Below, one piece after another: positions 17,449-25,672 of a stretch of 64,000 bases of DNA. The position numbers and the translations under genes are program-made. The DNA is from Miltoncostaea sp963703045. Its GTDB lineage: Bacteria > Actinomycetota > Thermoleophilia > Miltoncostaeales > Miltoncostaeaceae. The first letter of the stretch is position 1; each line of letters opens with the position of its first letter. A model generated the notes under the pieces. That model was not told the DNA's origin and did no database searches. It saw only the letters and a program-made list of their open reading frames with translations. The stretch spans positions 372,001-436,000 of the forward strand of contig OY969782.1 in assembly GCA_963703045.1 (NCBI GenBank). The letters run 5' to 3'.

Positions 17449-18412
17449 CGTGCTCCCAACCGAGTCGCTCCACGGGCACGGTCGCGCCGTCCTCCGCGAC
17501 GAGGTCGACGCCGGGGGGCCCCGCCACCAGGCGACCCACGACGTGCAGACGGCCGCCGAGTCGCCCGCGCGCCGCCTCGACCCGACCGGGTGGCAGCGCC
17601 ACCAGCAGCTCGTAGTCCTCGCCGCCCGTCGCGGCCCGCACCCGCGGCTCATGGCCGGTGGCCGCGGCGACCTCGGCGACGCCGTCGGCGAGCGGGAGGG
17701 CGGCGAGGTCGATGCGCGCCCGCAGCCCGCCGGCGGTGGCGAGGCGCCGGGCGTCGAGCGCGAGCCCGTCCGAGAGGTCGAGCATCGCCGTTGCGCCGGC
17801 GCGCGCCAGCGCGACGCCGGCGTCCACGCGGGGGGTCGGGCGCCGGTGGGCGGTGATCAGGGCGGCGCGGGCCGGCAGCCGCGGCACCAGGCCGGGGTCG
17901 TCGAGCAGCGAGAGCCCGGCGGCCGCCGCGCCGAGGGGGCCGGTGACGCAGAGCACGTCCCCCGCGCGCCCGCCCGAGCGGCGCACCGGATCCACCCCGG
18001 CCGCGGGGCGCCCGAGAGCCGTGACGGCGAGCACGAGCACCGGAGCGGTGGTCACGTCGCCGCCGGCCACGGTGAGGCCGTGGACGGCCGCGAGCTCGTC
18101 CATGCCGGCGTAGAGATCGTCCACCTCGGCCGGCGTCATCCCCGGGGGCACCCCGAGGCCGACGAGCGCGGCGACCGGGAGGCCGCCCATCGCCGCGATG
18201 TCCGAGACGTTGACCGCGAGCGCCTTGGCGCCGAGGTCGCGGAGCGAGGTGGTCGCGAGGCGGAAGTGCACCCCCTCGACGAGCATGTCGTGGGTGGCGA
18301 GGGCCTCCTCGCCGAGCCCCAGCACCGCGGCGTCGTCACCGATGCCGAGCGAGGTGCCCGCACGGATCGTGGTGTGGCGCGCGATGCGCTCGATGAGCGC
18401 GATCTCCGTCAT
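17441..18412 (-). CDS. thiL: Thiamine-monophosphate kinase
   Basis: A 323-residue ThiL that makes thiamine pyrophosphate from thiamine monophosphate and ATP, the last step of the pathway. GIGDDAAVL, THDMLVEGVHF, NVSDIAAMGG, AGGDVT and MLDLSDGLALD are the AIRS-family nucleotide and metal sites. ATG has GGGAGGA 10 nt upstream; that ribosome site overlaps the 3' edge of the TPP aptamer. It heads the eight-gene operon, so end product (TPP) controls every step below. Confidence 0.95.
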   Translation of the reverse strand: MTEIALIERIARHTTIRAGTSLGIGDDAAVLGLGEEALATHDMLVEGVHFRLATTSLRDLGAKALAVNVSDIAAMGGLPVAALVGLGVPPGMTPAEVDDLYAGMDELAAVHGLTVAGGDVTTAPVLVLAVTALGRPAAGVDPVRRSGGRAGDVLCVTGPLGAAAAGLSLLDDPGLVPRLPARAALITAHRRPTPRVDAGVALARAGATAMLDLSDGLALDARRLATAGGLRARIDLAALPLADGVAEVAAATGHEPRVRAATGGEDYELLVALPPGRVEAARGRLGGRLHVVGRLVAGPPGVDLVAEDGATVPVERLGWEHGV

Positions 18413-18423
18413 TGCGGAGCCGT

Positions 18424-18510
18424 CCTCCCTTCGCTGGCATTACCCAGATCAGGTTCAAGGGTCGAGGCCTGCGCCTCCTCTCAGCCGCCTGACGGCAGCT
18501 CCCCTGGTGC
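18424..18510 (-). promoter_or_regulatory. TPP riboswitch (THI element)
   Basis: All conserved parts are present in order on the minus strand: AGGGGAGC, CTGAGA (18484-18479), GACCC (18463-18459), ACCTGATCTGGGTAAT and GCCAGCG (18454-18432), then AGGGA. The 3' arm AGGGAGGA is also the thiL ribosome binding site, and a TCCTC stretch just upstream (about 18513-18517) could pair with it. This points to translational control, though an effect on transcription cannot be excluded. Confidence 0.95.
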
Positions 18511-18613
18511 CCGAGGAGCCTACCAGCCGCGGGCGGACGCGCCTCCCCGACGCTCAGGCGGGCTGTGCGCACCGCCGATGACGGTGGGGACGCGACCGGG
18601 GCGAGGGGGTGAG

Positions 18614-19063
18614 GTGGGCACGCAGAGCGTCGGCGACGACACGCGCAGGCTGCTGGTCTTCCGCCTCGCGGGCGCCGAGTACGCGGTGCCGATGGGCATC
18701 GTCCGGGAGGTGGTCCGACCCGTCCCGACGCGACCGGTGCCGGGCAGCCCGTCGTACGTGCTCGGCGTGATGTCGCTGGGCGGCCGCATCGTCCCGGTGG
18801 TCGACCTGCGGGCCCGCTTCGGCATCGGCGGCATCGCGCCGCGCGAGGCCGTCGTGCTGATCGTGACGCTCGGGGAGGCGCCGGTCGGCATCCTCGTCGA
18901 CGAGGTGCAGGAGCTGCTGCCGCTCGACGCCACCCGCGCCGGCCCGGCCCCCCTGGCCGACGGCGCCGTCGTGTTCTCCGGCTCGGTGCGCACCGAGGAC
19001 GGCCGTCGGGTGAAGGTGCTCGACGTGGCGCGCGTGCTCGACGCGGGGTCGCTCGTCGCCTGA
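18614..19063 (+). CDS. cheW: CheW-like protein
   Basis: A 149-residue single CheW domain: LLVFRLAGAEYAVPMGIVREVVR, PSYVLGVMSLGGRIVPVVDLR and ILVDEVQELL are family hallmarks. CheW links chemoreceptors to CheA, but no receptor, CheA or flagellar gene lies within the window, so it may serve another signalling array. GTG at 18614 was chosen for its GAGGGGG just upstream; ATG at 18578 would add 12 residues without homology. Confidence 0.88.
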   Translation: MGTQSVGDDTRRLLVFRLAGAEYAVPMGIVREVVRPVPTRPVPGSPSYVLGVMSLGGRIVPVVDLRARFGIGGIAPREAVVLIVTLGEAPVGILVDEVQELLPLDATRAGPAPLADGAVVFSGSVRTEDGRRVKVLDVARVLDAGSLVA

Positions 19064-19079
19064 CCGCGGCCGGCGGTGA

Positions 19080-20480
19080 TCAGCCGGCCGCCTCCCGGGC
19101 CCTCCGGTAGCGCTCGAGCATCAGCTCGCGGCGCTCGCGATGGTCCACCCGCGGCGCCGGGTAGTCGCTTCCGATGCGGCACCCGGCGCCGCGCTGCTCC
19201 TCATCGGTCATCCGCCAGGGCTCGTGGATGCGCGCGGTCGGCACGTCGCGGAGCTCCGGCACGTAACGCCGCACGTACTCGCCGTCGGGATCGAACCGCG
19301 TCGCCTGGCGGATCGGGTTGAGGACGCGGAAGTAGGGCGCCGCATCGGTGCCCGTGCCCGCCGTCCACTGCCACCCGCCGTTGTTGTTGGCGGGATCGCC
19401 GTTGACGAGGCCCTGCATGAAGACGGTCTCCCCCCGCCGCCAGTCGACCAGCAGGTCCTTGACGAGGAACGAGGAGACGATCAGGCGGGCGCGGTTGTGG
19501 ATCCAGCCCGTGGACGCCAGCTGACGCATGCCGGCGTCGACGACCGGGAAGCCGGTCTCGCCGCGGGCCCACGCGGCCAGGCCGGCCGCGTCGTCGTCCC
19601 AGTCGATGCCGCGCAGGGCCGGGTTGAGCGAGGCGCGCGCCACCTCCGGATGGCGGGCGAGGTGGTGGTGGTAGAACTCGCGCCAGCCGAGCTGGCGCCA
19701 GAAGGCCTCGCGGCCGTCCGACAGCCGCCCCGGGAGCCCCAGCGCGCGGCCGATCTGGGCGCTCGTGCACATGCCGAACCGCAGGTAGGCCGACAGGCGC
19801 GAGGTCGCATCCTCGGCCAGGGCGTCGCGGTGGTCGGGGTAGCCGTCGGCGCCGCCGTCCCGGACGAACTCCACGATCCTCCGCCTCGCGGCGAGGGGTC
19901 CGGCCTCGATCGGCGGGTCGCCGTCGGGGAGCCGGCCGAGGTCTACCCCCGGCAGGGGGGGACCGGCGATCTCCCGCGGCGCGGGGAGGTGGTCGGGCAG
20001 GGCGACGTCGCGCCATGCGCGGTGGAAGGCGGAGAAGACCAGGTAGCCGCGACCCGAGGCACCGGTGAGGTCCTCCGGCTCGACCACCAGGTCGCCCCCG
20101 GTCTCGACGACCTCGATCCGCGCGCGCCCGAGGGCCCGCCGCACCCTCTCGTCCCGGGCGCGGCCGAGCGGTGAGACCTCGCGGGTCCAGGTCACCCGTG
20201 TCGCCCCCGCCTCGGCCGCGACCTCCGGCACCACGCGCGCGGGAGCGCCCTCGCGCACCACCAGGCGCGAGCCGCGCGTGCGCAGCTCCCGGTCGAGGGC
20301 CTCCAGCCCGGCCCTCATGAACCGCAGGCGCGTCGGGGCGCGGTGGTGGCGCCGGCCGAGCAGCGCCGGATCGAGCACGAACAGGCAGACGGTCGGCCCG
20401 GCGTCGACGGCGGCGCGCAGAGCGGGGTGGTCGGCCACCCGCAGGTCGCGGCGGAACCACACGACCGTCGCGGATGTCAC
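19080..20480 (-). CDS. phrB: Deoxyribodipyrimidine photolyase
   Basis: A 466-residue class I CPD photolyase that repairs UV dimers with blue light. N-terminal antenna-binding Rossmann domain (VVWFRRDLRVADHPAL), C-terminal FAD domain with TSRLSAYLRFGMCTS, FWRQLGWREFYHHH, WIHNRARLIVSSFLVKDLL and NGDPANNNGGWQW. The tryptophan-rich electron path looks intact. GTG start overlaps the SRPBCC stop (GTGA), a common pairing in actinobacteria. Confidence 0.95.
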   Translation of the reverse strand: MTSATVVWFRRDLRVADHPALRAAVDAGPTVCLFVLDPALLGRRHHRAPTRLRFMRAGLEALDRELRTRGSRLVVREGAPARVVPEVAAEAGATRVTWTREVSPLGRARDERVRRALGRARIEVVETGGDLVVEPEDLTGASGRGYLVFSAFHRAWRDVALPDHLPAPREIAGPPLPGVDLGRLPDGDPPIEAGPLAARRRIVEFVRDGGADGYPDHRDALAEDATSRLSAYLRFGMCTSAQIGRALGLPGRLSDGREAFWRQLGWREFYHHHLARHPEVARASLNPALRGIDWDDDAAGLAAWARGETGFPVVDAGMRQLASTGWIHNRARLIVSSFLVKDLLVDWRRGETVFMQGLVNGDPANNNGGWQWTAGTGTDAAPYFRVLNPIRQATRFDPDGEYVRRYVPELRDVPTARIHEPWRMTDEEQRGAGCRIGSDYPAPRVDHRERRELMLERYRRAREAAG

Positions 20481-20950
20481 CGCGCGCGCCCCTCGAGCAG
20501 CTCCTTCGTCAGTCGCTGCCGCTCGGCGAACGCGCTCGCGAGCTGGCGCCGCACGAGGAGACGGTCGGCGAGCCGCCCCAGCGGCCCGGCCGGCAGCGCA
20601 TAGGTCAGGCGGTCCGTCATGACGGTCCGCTCCGGGCCGAGGGGCCGGAACAGGTGCTCGTGGCGCCAGCTCGCGAACGGCGAGCGCTGGGCGACGTCGA
20701 CGACCCGGGCCGGCCGCTCGACCGTCTCGATCAGGACCCGCCAGGTCATGGCGATGGGGGAGGGCGCCTGGCGCATCTTCATCTCGATCACCGAACCGGT
20801 CACGACGGGGAACGTGCCGCGGACCTCGAGGATGCGCGTCGAGCGCGGGGAGATCTGCGACGCGTTGCGCGTGTCGAGGTGGAACTCGAACACCTCGTCT
20901 ACGGGGGCGGCGATCTCGACCGATCGCTCGAAGACGGAGGGGTCGGCCAT
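20477..20950 (-). CDS. SRPBCC-family protein
   Basis: A 157-residue START-like (SRPBCC) domain: FERSVEIAAPVDEVFEFHLDTRN at the start, FASWRHEHLFRPLGPERTVMTD in the middle, and the long C-terminal helix. Such proteins bind hydrophobic ligands; the ligand is unknown. It is translationally coupled to the photolyase, a pairing that suggests a role in the same stress response or in pigment/cofactor handling (inference). Leaderless start. Confidence 0.85.
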   Translation of the reverse strand: MADPSVFERSVEIAAPVDEVFEFHLDTRNASQISPRSTRILEVRGTFPVVTGSVIEMKMRQAPSPIAMTWRVLIETVERPARVVDVAQRSPFASWRHEHLFRPLGPERTVMTDRLTYALPAGPLGRLADRLLVRRQLASAFAERQRLTKELLEGRAR

Positions 20951-20956
20951 GGTGTG

Positions 20957-20962
20957 ATCCTA
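20957..20962 (-). promoter_or_regulatory. -10 element of the SRPBCC-photolyase operon, leaderless
   Basis: Minus-strand TAGGAT, six bases, then ATG at 20950. No ribosome binding site. Confidence 0.6.
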
Positions 20963-21018
20963 GACCCGGCGCGGCGGATCGGGCCGGGGATCGCGCCGCC
21001 CGCCGGGCCCGCGGTCCC

Positions 21019-21024
21019 TACGAT
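21019..21024 (+). promoter_or_regulatory. -10 element of the 21.0-kb gene, leaderless
   Basis: TACGAT followed by CACCCG and ATG at 21031, without Shine-Dalgarno sequence. Back to back with the SRPBCC promoter. Confidence 0.55.
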
Positions 21025-21030
21025 CACCCG

Positions 21031-21570
21031 ATGAGCCGGACGACGCATGCGGGGGGCGGGCGGGTGGGGGTGGGCACGATCCTCTACCGCCGCGAGACCG
21101 GGGTCTACGAGATGGTCGGACTCGACCGCGACGACGTGCTGCACACGCTGGCCCTCTTCCGGCGCGCGGGCCCGGCCTTCGTCGCCGACGTCGCGCTCGG
21201 TGGCCTGCCCTGGCCCCGGCCCGCGCTCGAGGCCGACCTCGGGAACGGCCGGTGGCAGATCGCCGGGGCGGTGGCGCCCGAACGCGCCCGGGGCGGCGCC
21301 GAGGTGCGGATCTCCTGGGCGTTCTTCGTCCGGCGCATCCTCATCTGGCCGTACACGCAGCTCGTCGAGCCGCACCGCAACGGCCAGTACCGGGCCGTGC
21401 CGGGGTTCTGGCGGGCCGGCCGTCGCGGGGCCGCCGTGCGCTGGCTGGTGCGGTCGGCCGGCGTCACGGTCGCGTTCGGCGTCCTCACGGCGCCGCTCTT
21501 CGTCGCCGGGAAGATCGTGGGCCTGGTGGCCGGGCTGATGCGGATGGGCGCGGGCGCCGTCCGGGGCTGA
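21031..21570 (+). CDS. Hypothetical protein with C-terminal membrane segment
   Basis: A 179-residue protein I do not recognise. The first 130 residues look like a soluble alpha/beta domain (RRETGVYEMVGLDRDDVL, RWQIAGAVAPE, RISWAFFVRRILIWPYTQLV); residues 140-172 contain a hydrophobic stretch (VTVAFGVLTAPLFVAGKIVGLVAGLM) that could be one or two membrane helices. No neighbour suggests a function. Divergent from the SRPBCC gene. Confidence 0.55.
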   Translation: MSRTTHAGGGRVGVGTILYRRETGVYEMVGLDRDDVLHTLALFRRAGPAFVADVALGGLPWPRPALEADLGNGRWQIAGAVAPERARGGAEVRISWAFFVRRILIWPYTQLVEPHRNGQYRAVPGFWRAGRRGAAVRWLVRSAGVTVAFGVLTAPLFVAGKIVGLVAGLMRMGAGAVRG

Positions 21571-21582
21571 CCTGCGGCGCGG

Positions 21583-21596
21583 CGCCACCGGTGGCG
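21583..21596 (+). terminator. Short palindromic hairpin
   Basis: CGCCACCGGTGGCG is a perfect 14-nt palindrome 13 bp after the preceding stop codon. A weak candidate terminator without T-tract. Confidence 0.3.
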
Positions 21597-21665
21597 ATGC
21601 GGGGGTATCCACCTCCGGGCCCGTCGCGCCGATAGGGGGGTGACCCCTTCGCAGGAGCCCCCATC

Positions 21666-22730
21666 GTGCGCCGTCCCCGTCGCCTCGTCCCGCTCGCCAT
21701 CGCCGTCGCCGCCCTCGGGGCGCTGCCCACCGCCGCGGCGGCCCGCATGTCGATCTTCTACGACGAGAAGGATCCGGTGCGGGTGCTGACCGACCCCAGC
21801 GGACCGGGGGCGCCGATCGACGCGGAACGCGGGGCGTTCCGCCAGGACCCGGGCAGCGGCGGCATCTTCGATCCCGCCGGTCGCGACGACTCCTTCCGCA
21901 TCGCGAAGATCTCGGCCTCGGAGATCAGCGGGCTCGCGCCCGAGGCGCTGGCCGACCGCATCCAGGACGAGATCGACGACCCCGAGATCGGCAACAGCTC
22001 GGGTCTGGTGGCGATCGACGAGATCGGCAACACGTTCAACGACGGGCGCGCACGGATCAGCTACTCGTGGAAGTCGGTGCGCGGCACGCGGATCCGCGTG
22101 GCGTCCCACAACCGCCTGGTCGTGACGCGCACCGGGTACCGGATCGCGAAGGGGGCGGCACCGCTGCCCGTCATCGACCCGGCCGGCCCCGGGTCCCGCC
22201 TCTCGGTGGCGATGGAGATCCTCGACGGCCGGCCGTACCCCTCCGGGGGCAGCTACGCCGACCGGGTCCACCTCTACATCGCCCCCGCCTTCAGCACCTC
22301 GATCGCGGCGGGACGCGGGCCGCACCGGCACCTCGGCAAGGACGGCAAGCCGCATCGCGCCACGTGGCGCGGGGTGATGCCGGCGCTCGCCCGGGCCGGC
22401 GGCGTGTGGCTCGAGATGTACCACCACTCGCGCGGACGCGGCGTCTACCCGATGACCGCCCGCGAGTGGCGCACCGTGCCGTCGGCCATGTCGGGCTACG
22501 CCGCCGGGTTCGGCGCCGACGCGACGCGGATGCACCTCGTCATGAGCGCGGCCGGCTCCGCGCCCGCGGGCGCCCGGGCGTGCGGGGCCCCGATGCAGTG
22601 CCAGTGGGCGCTCGCCGGCGCGACCCCGGCGGGGGCGGCGATGCTCCGCAACGGCCCCGGGGCGTACCGCCTCGCGGGCGAGGCCGGGGCGTGGCGGGCC
22701 GAGTACAACCGCGTCTTCGGAGGATCGTAG
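21666..22730 (+). CDS. Secreted hypothetical protein
   Basis: A 354-residue protein with a clear signal peptide (RRPRRLVPLAIAVAALGALP, AAA-AR near 26). The mature part has no repeats, no transmembrane segment and a Trp/Tyr-rich central section (GVWLEMYHHSRGRGVYPM, ARACGAPMQCQWALAG with two cysteines that could form a disulfide). I recognise no family. GTG start with AGGAG 8 nt upstream. The DUF2079 membrane protein follows on the same strand after 67 bp. Confidence 0.6.
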   Translation: MRRPRRLVPLAIAVAALGALPTAAAARMSIFYDEKDPVRVLTDPSGPGAPIDAERGAFRQDPGSGGIFDPAGRDDSFRIAKISASEISGLAPEALADRIQDEIDDPEIGNSSGLVAIDEIGNTFNDGRARISYSWKSVRGTRIRVASHNRLVVTRTGYRIAKGAAPLPVIDPAGPGSRLSVAMEILDGRPYPSGGSYADRVHLYIAPAFSTSIAAGRGPHRHLGKDGKPHRATWRGVMPALARAGGVWLEMYHHSRGRGVYPMTAREWRTVPSAMSGYAAGFGADATRMHLVMSAAGSAPAGARACGAPMQCQWALAGATPAGAAMLRNGPGAYRLAGEAGAWRAEYNRVFGGS

Positions 22731-22797
22731 GCCCGCCGAGCGGTACAGTCCCGCCCGTCGCAGCGATCTGCCCCGGGGCGGGGCGGCAGGGGGGCGC

Positions 22798-24432
22798 ATG
22801 GCCACACAGGTCGACCCGCGGGGGGACACCGGCCGGCACGGCCGACCGGCCGGCCCGACGTCCCCGGCCGCCTCCCCCCGGTCGTGGCGGCCCGACACGG
22901 GCCTCGTCGCGACCTGGGCCCTGACGGCCGTCTACGCCGCGGTCTTCTCGTGGTTGTCCGTCATGCGCTACCGCGGCTTCTCGGCCGGCAGGTTCGACCT
23001 CGGCAACATGGTCCAGGCCGTCTGGAGCACGTCGCAGGGCGACCTCCTCGGCACGACCGACGTCTCGGGCGTGCAGTTCTCGCGCCTCGGCGCGCACGTC
23101 AACCCGATCCTCGTGCTGTTCGTGCCGCTCTGGTGGATCTGGTCGAGCCCGGAGGCCCTGCTGGTCGCCCAGGCGGTGATCGTCTCGCTCGGGGCCCTGC
23201 CCGCCTACTGGCTCGGCCGTCGCTGGCTCGGCGACACCCGCCTCGCGGTCGCGGGCGCCGCGGTCTACCTGGTCTTGCCCGGCCTGCAGAGCGCCACGCT
23301 CTTCGACTTCCACCCGGTGACCCTCGCGGCGCCCCTGCTGCTCTTCTGCATCTGGGCCGCCGAGGAGGCGCGCTGGATCATCCTCGCCGTCTGCGCCGGC
23401 CTCGCGCTGGTCACCCAGGAGCAGGTCGGACTGCTGATCGCGGGCATCGGCGTCTGGCTCTGGTTCCGGCATCCCGACCGCCGGCGACAGGCGGCCGCGC
23501 TCGTGGGCGGGGGGGTCGCGTGGGTCGCGATCGCGATCGGCATCATCATGCCGCGGTTCGCGATCGAGGGCGGCAACCCCCACATCAACCGCTACTCCCG
23601 CCTCGGGGACGGGCCCGGTGACATCCTGCAGACCCTCCTCACCCGGCCCTGGGAGGCGATCGAGCTGCTGCTCACCCCCGGCCGGATCGGGTACGTGGCC
23701 GCACTGCTGCTGCCGCTGCTGCTGTTACCCCTCGCCGCGCCGCTGCTGGCGGCGGTGGCGCTGCCCCAGCTGCTCGTCAACCTCTTCGCCGCGTGGGGTC
23801 CGGCCCAGAGCTTCCACTACCACTACGCGGTGCTGCTGGCGCCCGTGCTCGTGGCGGCCGCGCTGCTCGGCCTCAGCCGGCTGCGCGCGCGCGGCCCCGA
23901 CGACCCCCTGGGCCGCATCACGTCGCGCACGGGGGCGGTGGCCGCCCTCATGGTGGTCGCCGCCGCGCTCCCGGGCGTCTGGCAGGGCCCGCTGCCTCTC
24001 TGGGGCTGGGTGCCGGGGGGCTGGGGCGGGAGCCCGCTCCATGCCTTCACGATCAACGCCGACGCGCGCGCCATCCAGGGCGCGGTCGATCTGATCCCGC
24101 CCGGCGACGCGGTGTCGGCCACGAACGACGCCGGGGCGCACCTGTCGGCGCGCCGGCGGATCCACCTGTTCCCGGTGCTGCGCGACGCCGAGTGGGCGCT
24201 CGTGTCGGACGGCCGCCGCCCCCGCGCGATCGCCGCCGACCGGCCGACGCTGCGCCCGTCGATCCCGCTGGGGATCAGGCCGCGCTCGCGCCAGCTGCTC
24301 TACAGCAAGAAGTGGACCCTCGTGTACGAGGAGCGGGGCATCCGGCTCTACCGGCGCATCGCCGGCGTGCCCCAGGGTCAGCCGGTGAACCCGCGCGGTC
24401 AGGCCGCGCCCGTGTCCCGCTCCTCCTCGTAG
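22798..24432 (+). CDS. DUF2079 polytopic membrane protein
   Basis: A 544-residue protein with a 35-residue soluble leader and roughly eight to ten hydrophobic helices. FSAGRFDLGNMVQAVWSTSQGD and FSRLGAHVNPILVLFVPLWW are characteristic of DUF2079, a family with the GT-C glycosyltransferase-like layout. The Asp in the first loop (FDLGN) occupies the place of a GT-C catalytic acid; transfer of a polyprenyl-linked sugar is plausible but unproven. The last 110 residues form a soluble extracytoplasmic domain. Its 3' end overlaps the convergent LLM gene by 34 bp. Confidence 0.82.
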   Translation: MATQVDPRGDTGRHGRPAGPTSPAASPRSWRPDTGLVATWALTAVYAAVFSWLSVMRYRGFSAGRFDLGNMVQAVWSTSQGDLLGTTDVSGVQFSRLGAHVNPILVLFVPLWWIWSSPEALLVAQAVIVSLGALPAYWLGRRWLGDTRLAVAGAAVYLVLPGLQSATLFDFHPVTLAAPLLLFCIWAAEEARWIILAVCAGLALVTQEQVGLLIAGIGVWLWFRHPDRRRQAAALVGGGVAWVAIAIGIIMPRFAIEGGNPHINRYSRLGDGPGDILQTLLTRPWEAIELLLTPGRIGYVAALLLPLLLLPLAAPLLAAVALPQLLVNLFAAWGPAQSFHYHYAVLLAPVLVAAALLGLSRLRARGPDDPLGRITSRTGAVAALMVVAAALPGVWQGPLPLWGWVPGGWGGSPLHAFTINADARAIQGAVDLIPPGDAVSATNDAGAHLSARRRIHLFPVLRDAEWALVSDGRRPRAIAADRPTLRPSIPLGIRPRSRQLLYSKKWTLVYEERGIRLYRRIAGVPQGQPVNPRGQAAPVSRSSS

Positions 24433-25565
24433 TCCCGCTGGGCCCGCTCGACCGCGGCGGTGCGCTGCTCGCCGGTCAGCCCGGCCCGCTCCCGGGCGAC
24501 GCGGTTCGAGGCCTCGATGCCCGTCAGCGAGTCCCCGAAGCGCGGGATCACGTGCCGCGCCAGCAGCTCGTAGCTGCGGTGCACCTTCTCGCGGGGCGCC
24601 CATTCGTTGGCCCAGCACATGAGGCCCCCGAAGCCCCCTGACCGCTCGCGCAGCCGCTCGATCGCCGCGACCGCGTCGTCGGGCGTGCCGACCACCCAGC
24701 TGCCGGCCTCGACCATCTGCTCGATGATCAGGTCGCGCGGGCCGGGCACCGGCCGCGGCCGTCCCGTGACCGCCTCGGCGTAGTCGAGCAGGTACGCCGC
24801 GGCGCCCCTGCGGGCGTCGTCGAAGGCCTCGCGGCGGGTCTCGGCCACGTGCACGGGCAGCGCGAGGCGCCAGTCGGCGCGCCGCACCACGGTCCCCGCG
24901 CGCTCCGCCTCCTCCTCCGCCACGCGCCACTGGGCGGCCAGGTCGATCGGCCCGCGCGGGCCCTTGGCGACGGTCAGCGACAACACCCCGGCGCCGTGGC
25001 GGCCCGCGAGGACCATGCCGGCGGGCGACTCCATGCTCGTGACGGCGATCGGGGGATACGGCCACTGGTAGGGCCTCAGCTGCAGCACCGCGTCGGTGAG
25101 CGAGAACCAGTCGCTGCGCACGCTGAGCGGCTCGGTCTCGGTGAACAGGCGCACGATCACGTCGAGCGCCTCGGCCATCCGGGGCCGCAGGGCGTCGGGC
25201 GCGATGCCGAGCATGCGGGCGTCGGTGAGGTGGCCTCCCGGACCGACGCCGAAGTTGATGCGCCCGCGGGTCAGGTGGTCGAGCAGGACGATGCGGTCGG
25301 CCACCATGAGGGGGTGGTGGTAGGGCAGGCTGACCACGCCGGTGCCGAGGCGGATGTGGCGGGTGCGCTCCGCGGCGACGGCGAGGAACAGCTCGGGCGA
25401 GGCGATCGTCTCCCACCCGGTGCTGTGGTGCTCGCCGACCCAGGCCTCGTCGTAGCCGAGCTCGTCCAGCCGGACGATCAACTCGAGGTCGCGCTCGAGC
25501 GCCAGCGTGGGGTTCTCGCCCGGCTCGTGGAACGGGGCGAGGAAGACACCGAACCTCATGCGCAC
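24399..25565 (-). CDS. LLM-class flavin- or F420-dependent oxidoreductase
   Basis: A 388-residue luciferase-like TIM-barrel protein: FGVFLAPFHEP, DEAWVGEHHSTGWETIASPELFLA, IRLGTGVVSLPYHHPLMVADRIVLLDHL and GVGPGGH are the classic bacterial-luciferase-alpha motifs. Whether it uses FMNH2 or F420 is not decided by these motifs; npdG in the window shows that F420 is likely available. GTG at 25565 suits a leaderless mRNA; ATG at 25559 is two codons later. Confidence 0.88.
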   Translation of the reverse strand: MRMRFGVFLAPFHEPGENPTLALERDLELIVRLDELGYDEAWVGEHHSTGWETIASPELFLAVAAERTRHIRLGTGVVSLPYHHPLMVADRIVLLDHLTRGRINFGVGPGGHLTDARMLGIAPDALRPRMAEALDVIVRLFTETEPLSVRSDWFSLTDAVLQLRPYQWPYPPIAVTSMESPAGMVLAGRHGAGVLSLTVAKGPRGPIDLAAQWRVAEEEAERAGTVVRRADWRLALPVHVAETRREAFDDARRGAAAYLLDYAEAVTGRPRPVPGPRDLIIEQMVEAGSWVVGTPDDAVAAIERLRERSGGFGGLMCWANEWAPREKVHRSYELLARHVIPRFGDSLTGIEASNRVARERAGLTGEQRTAAVERAQRDYEEERDTGAA

Positions 25566-25572
25566 GCAGCGC

Positions 25573-25578
25573 ACCCTA
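25573..25578 (-). promoter_or_regulatory. -10 element of the LLM gene, leaderless
   Basis: Minus-strand TAGGGT, seven bases, then GTG at 25565. Confidence 0.5.
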
Positions 25579-25641
25579 CTCCCGGGACGACGCCCCGAGC
25601 GCGGTCACCGACCGCGAGGCGGCGGCGTGCGCCGCACCGGT

Positions 25642-25664
25642 GTAGGTTTACTGCGTAAACCTAC
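25642..25664. promoter_or_regulatory. Perfect palindromic operator upstream of SDR gene
   Basis: GTAGGTTTAC, three bases, GTAAACCTAC: two perfect 10-bp half-sites, an AT-rich patch in an otherwise GC-rich gap. It ends 8 bp before the first ATG of the SDR gene, so a bound repressor would block transcription start. Size and symmetry fit a TetR-family operator, and a TetR gene lies at the other end of the SDR gene. Confidence 0.85.
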
Positions 25665-25672
25665 GGTGGGGG

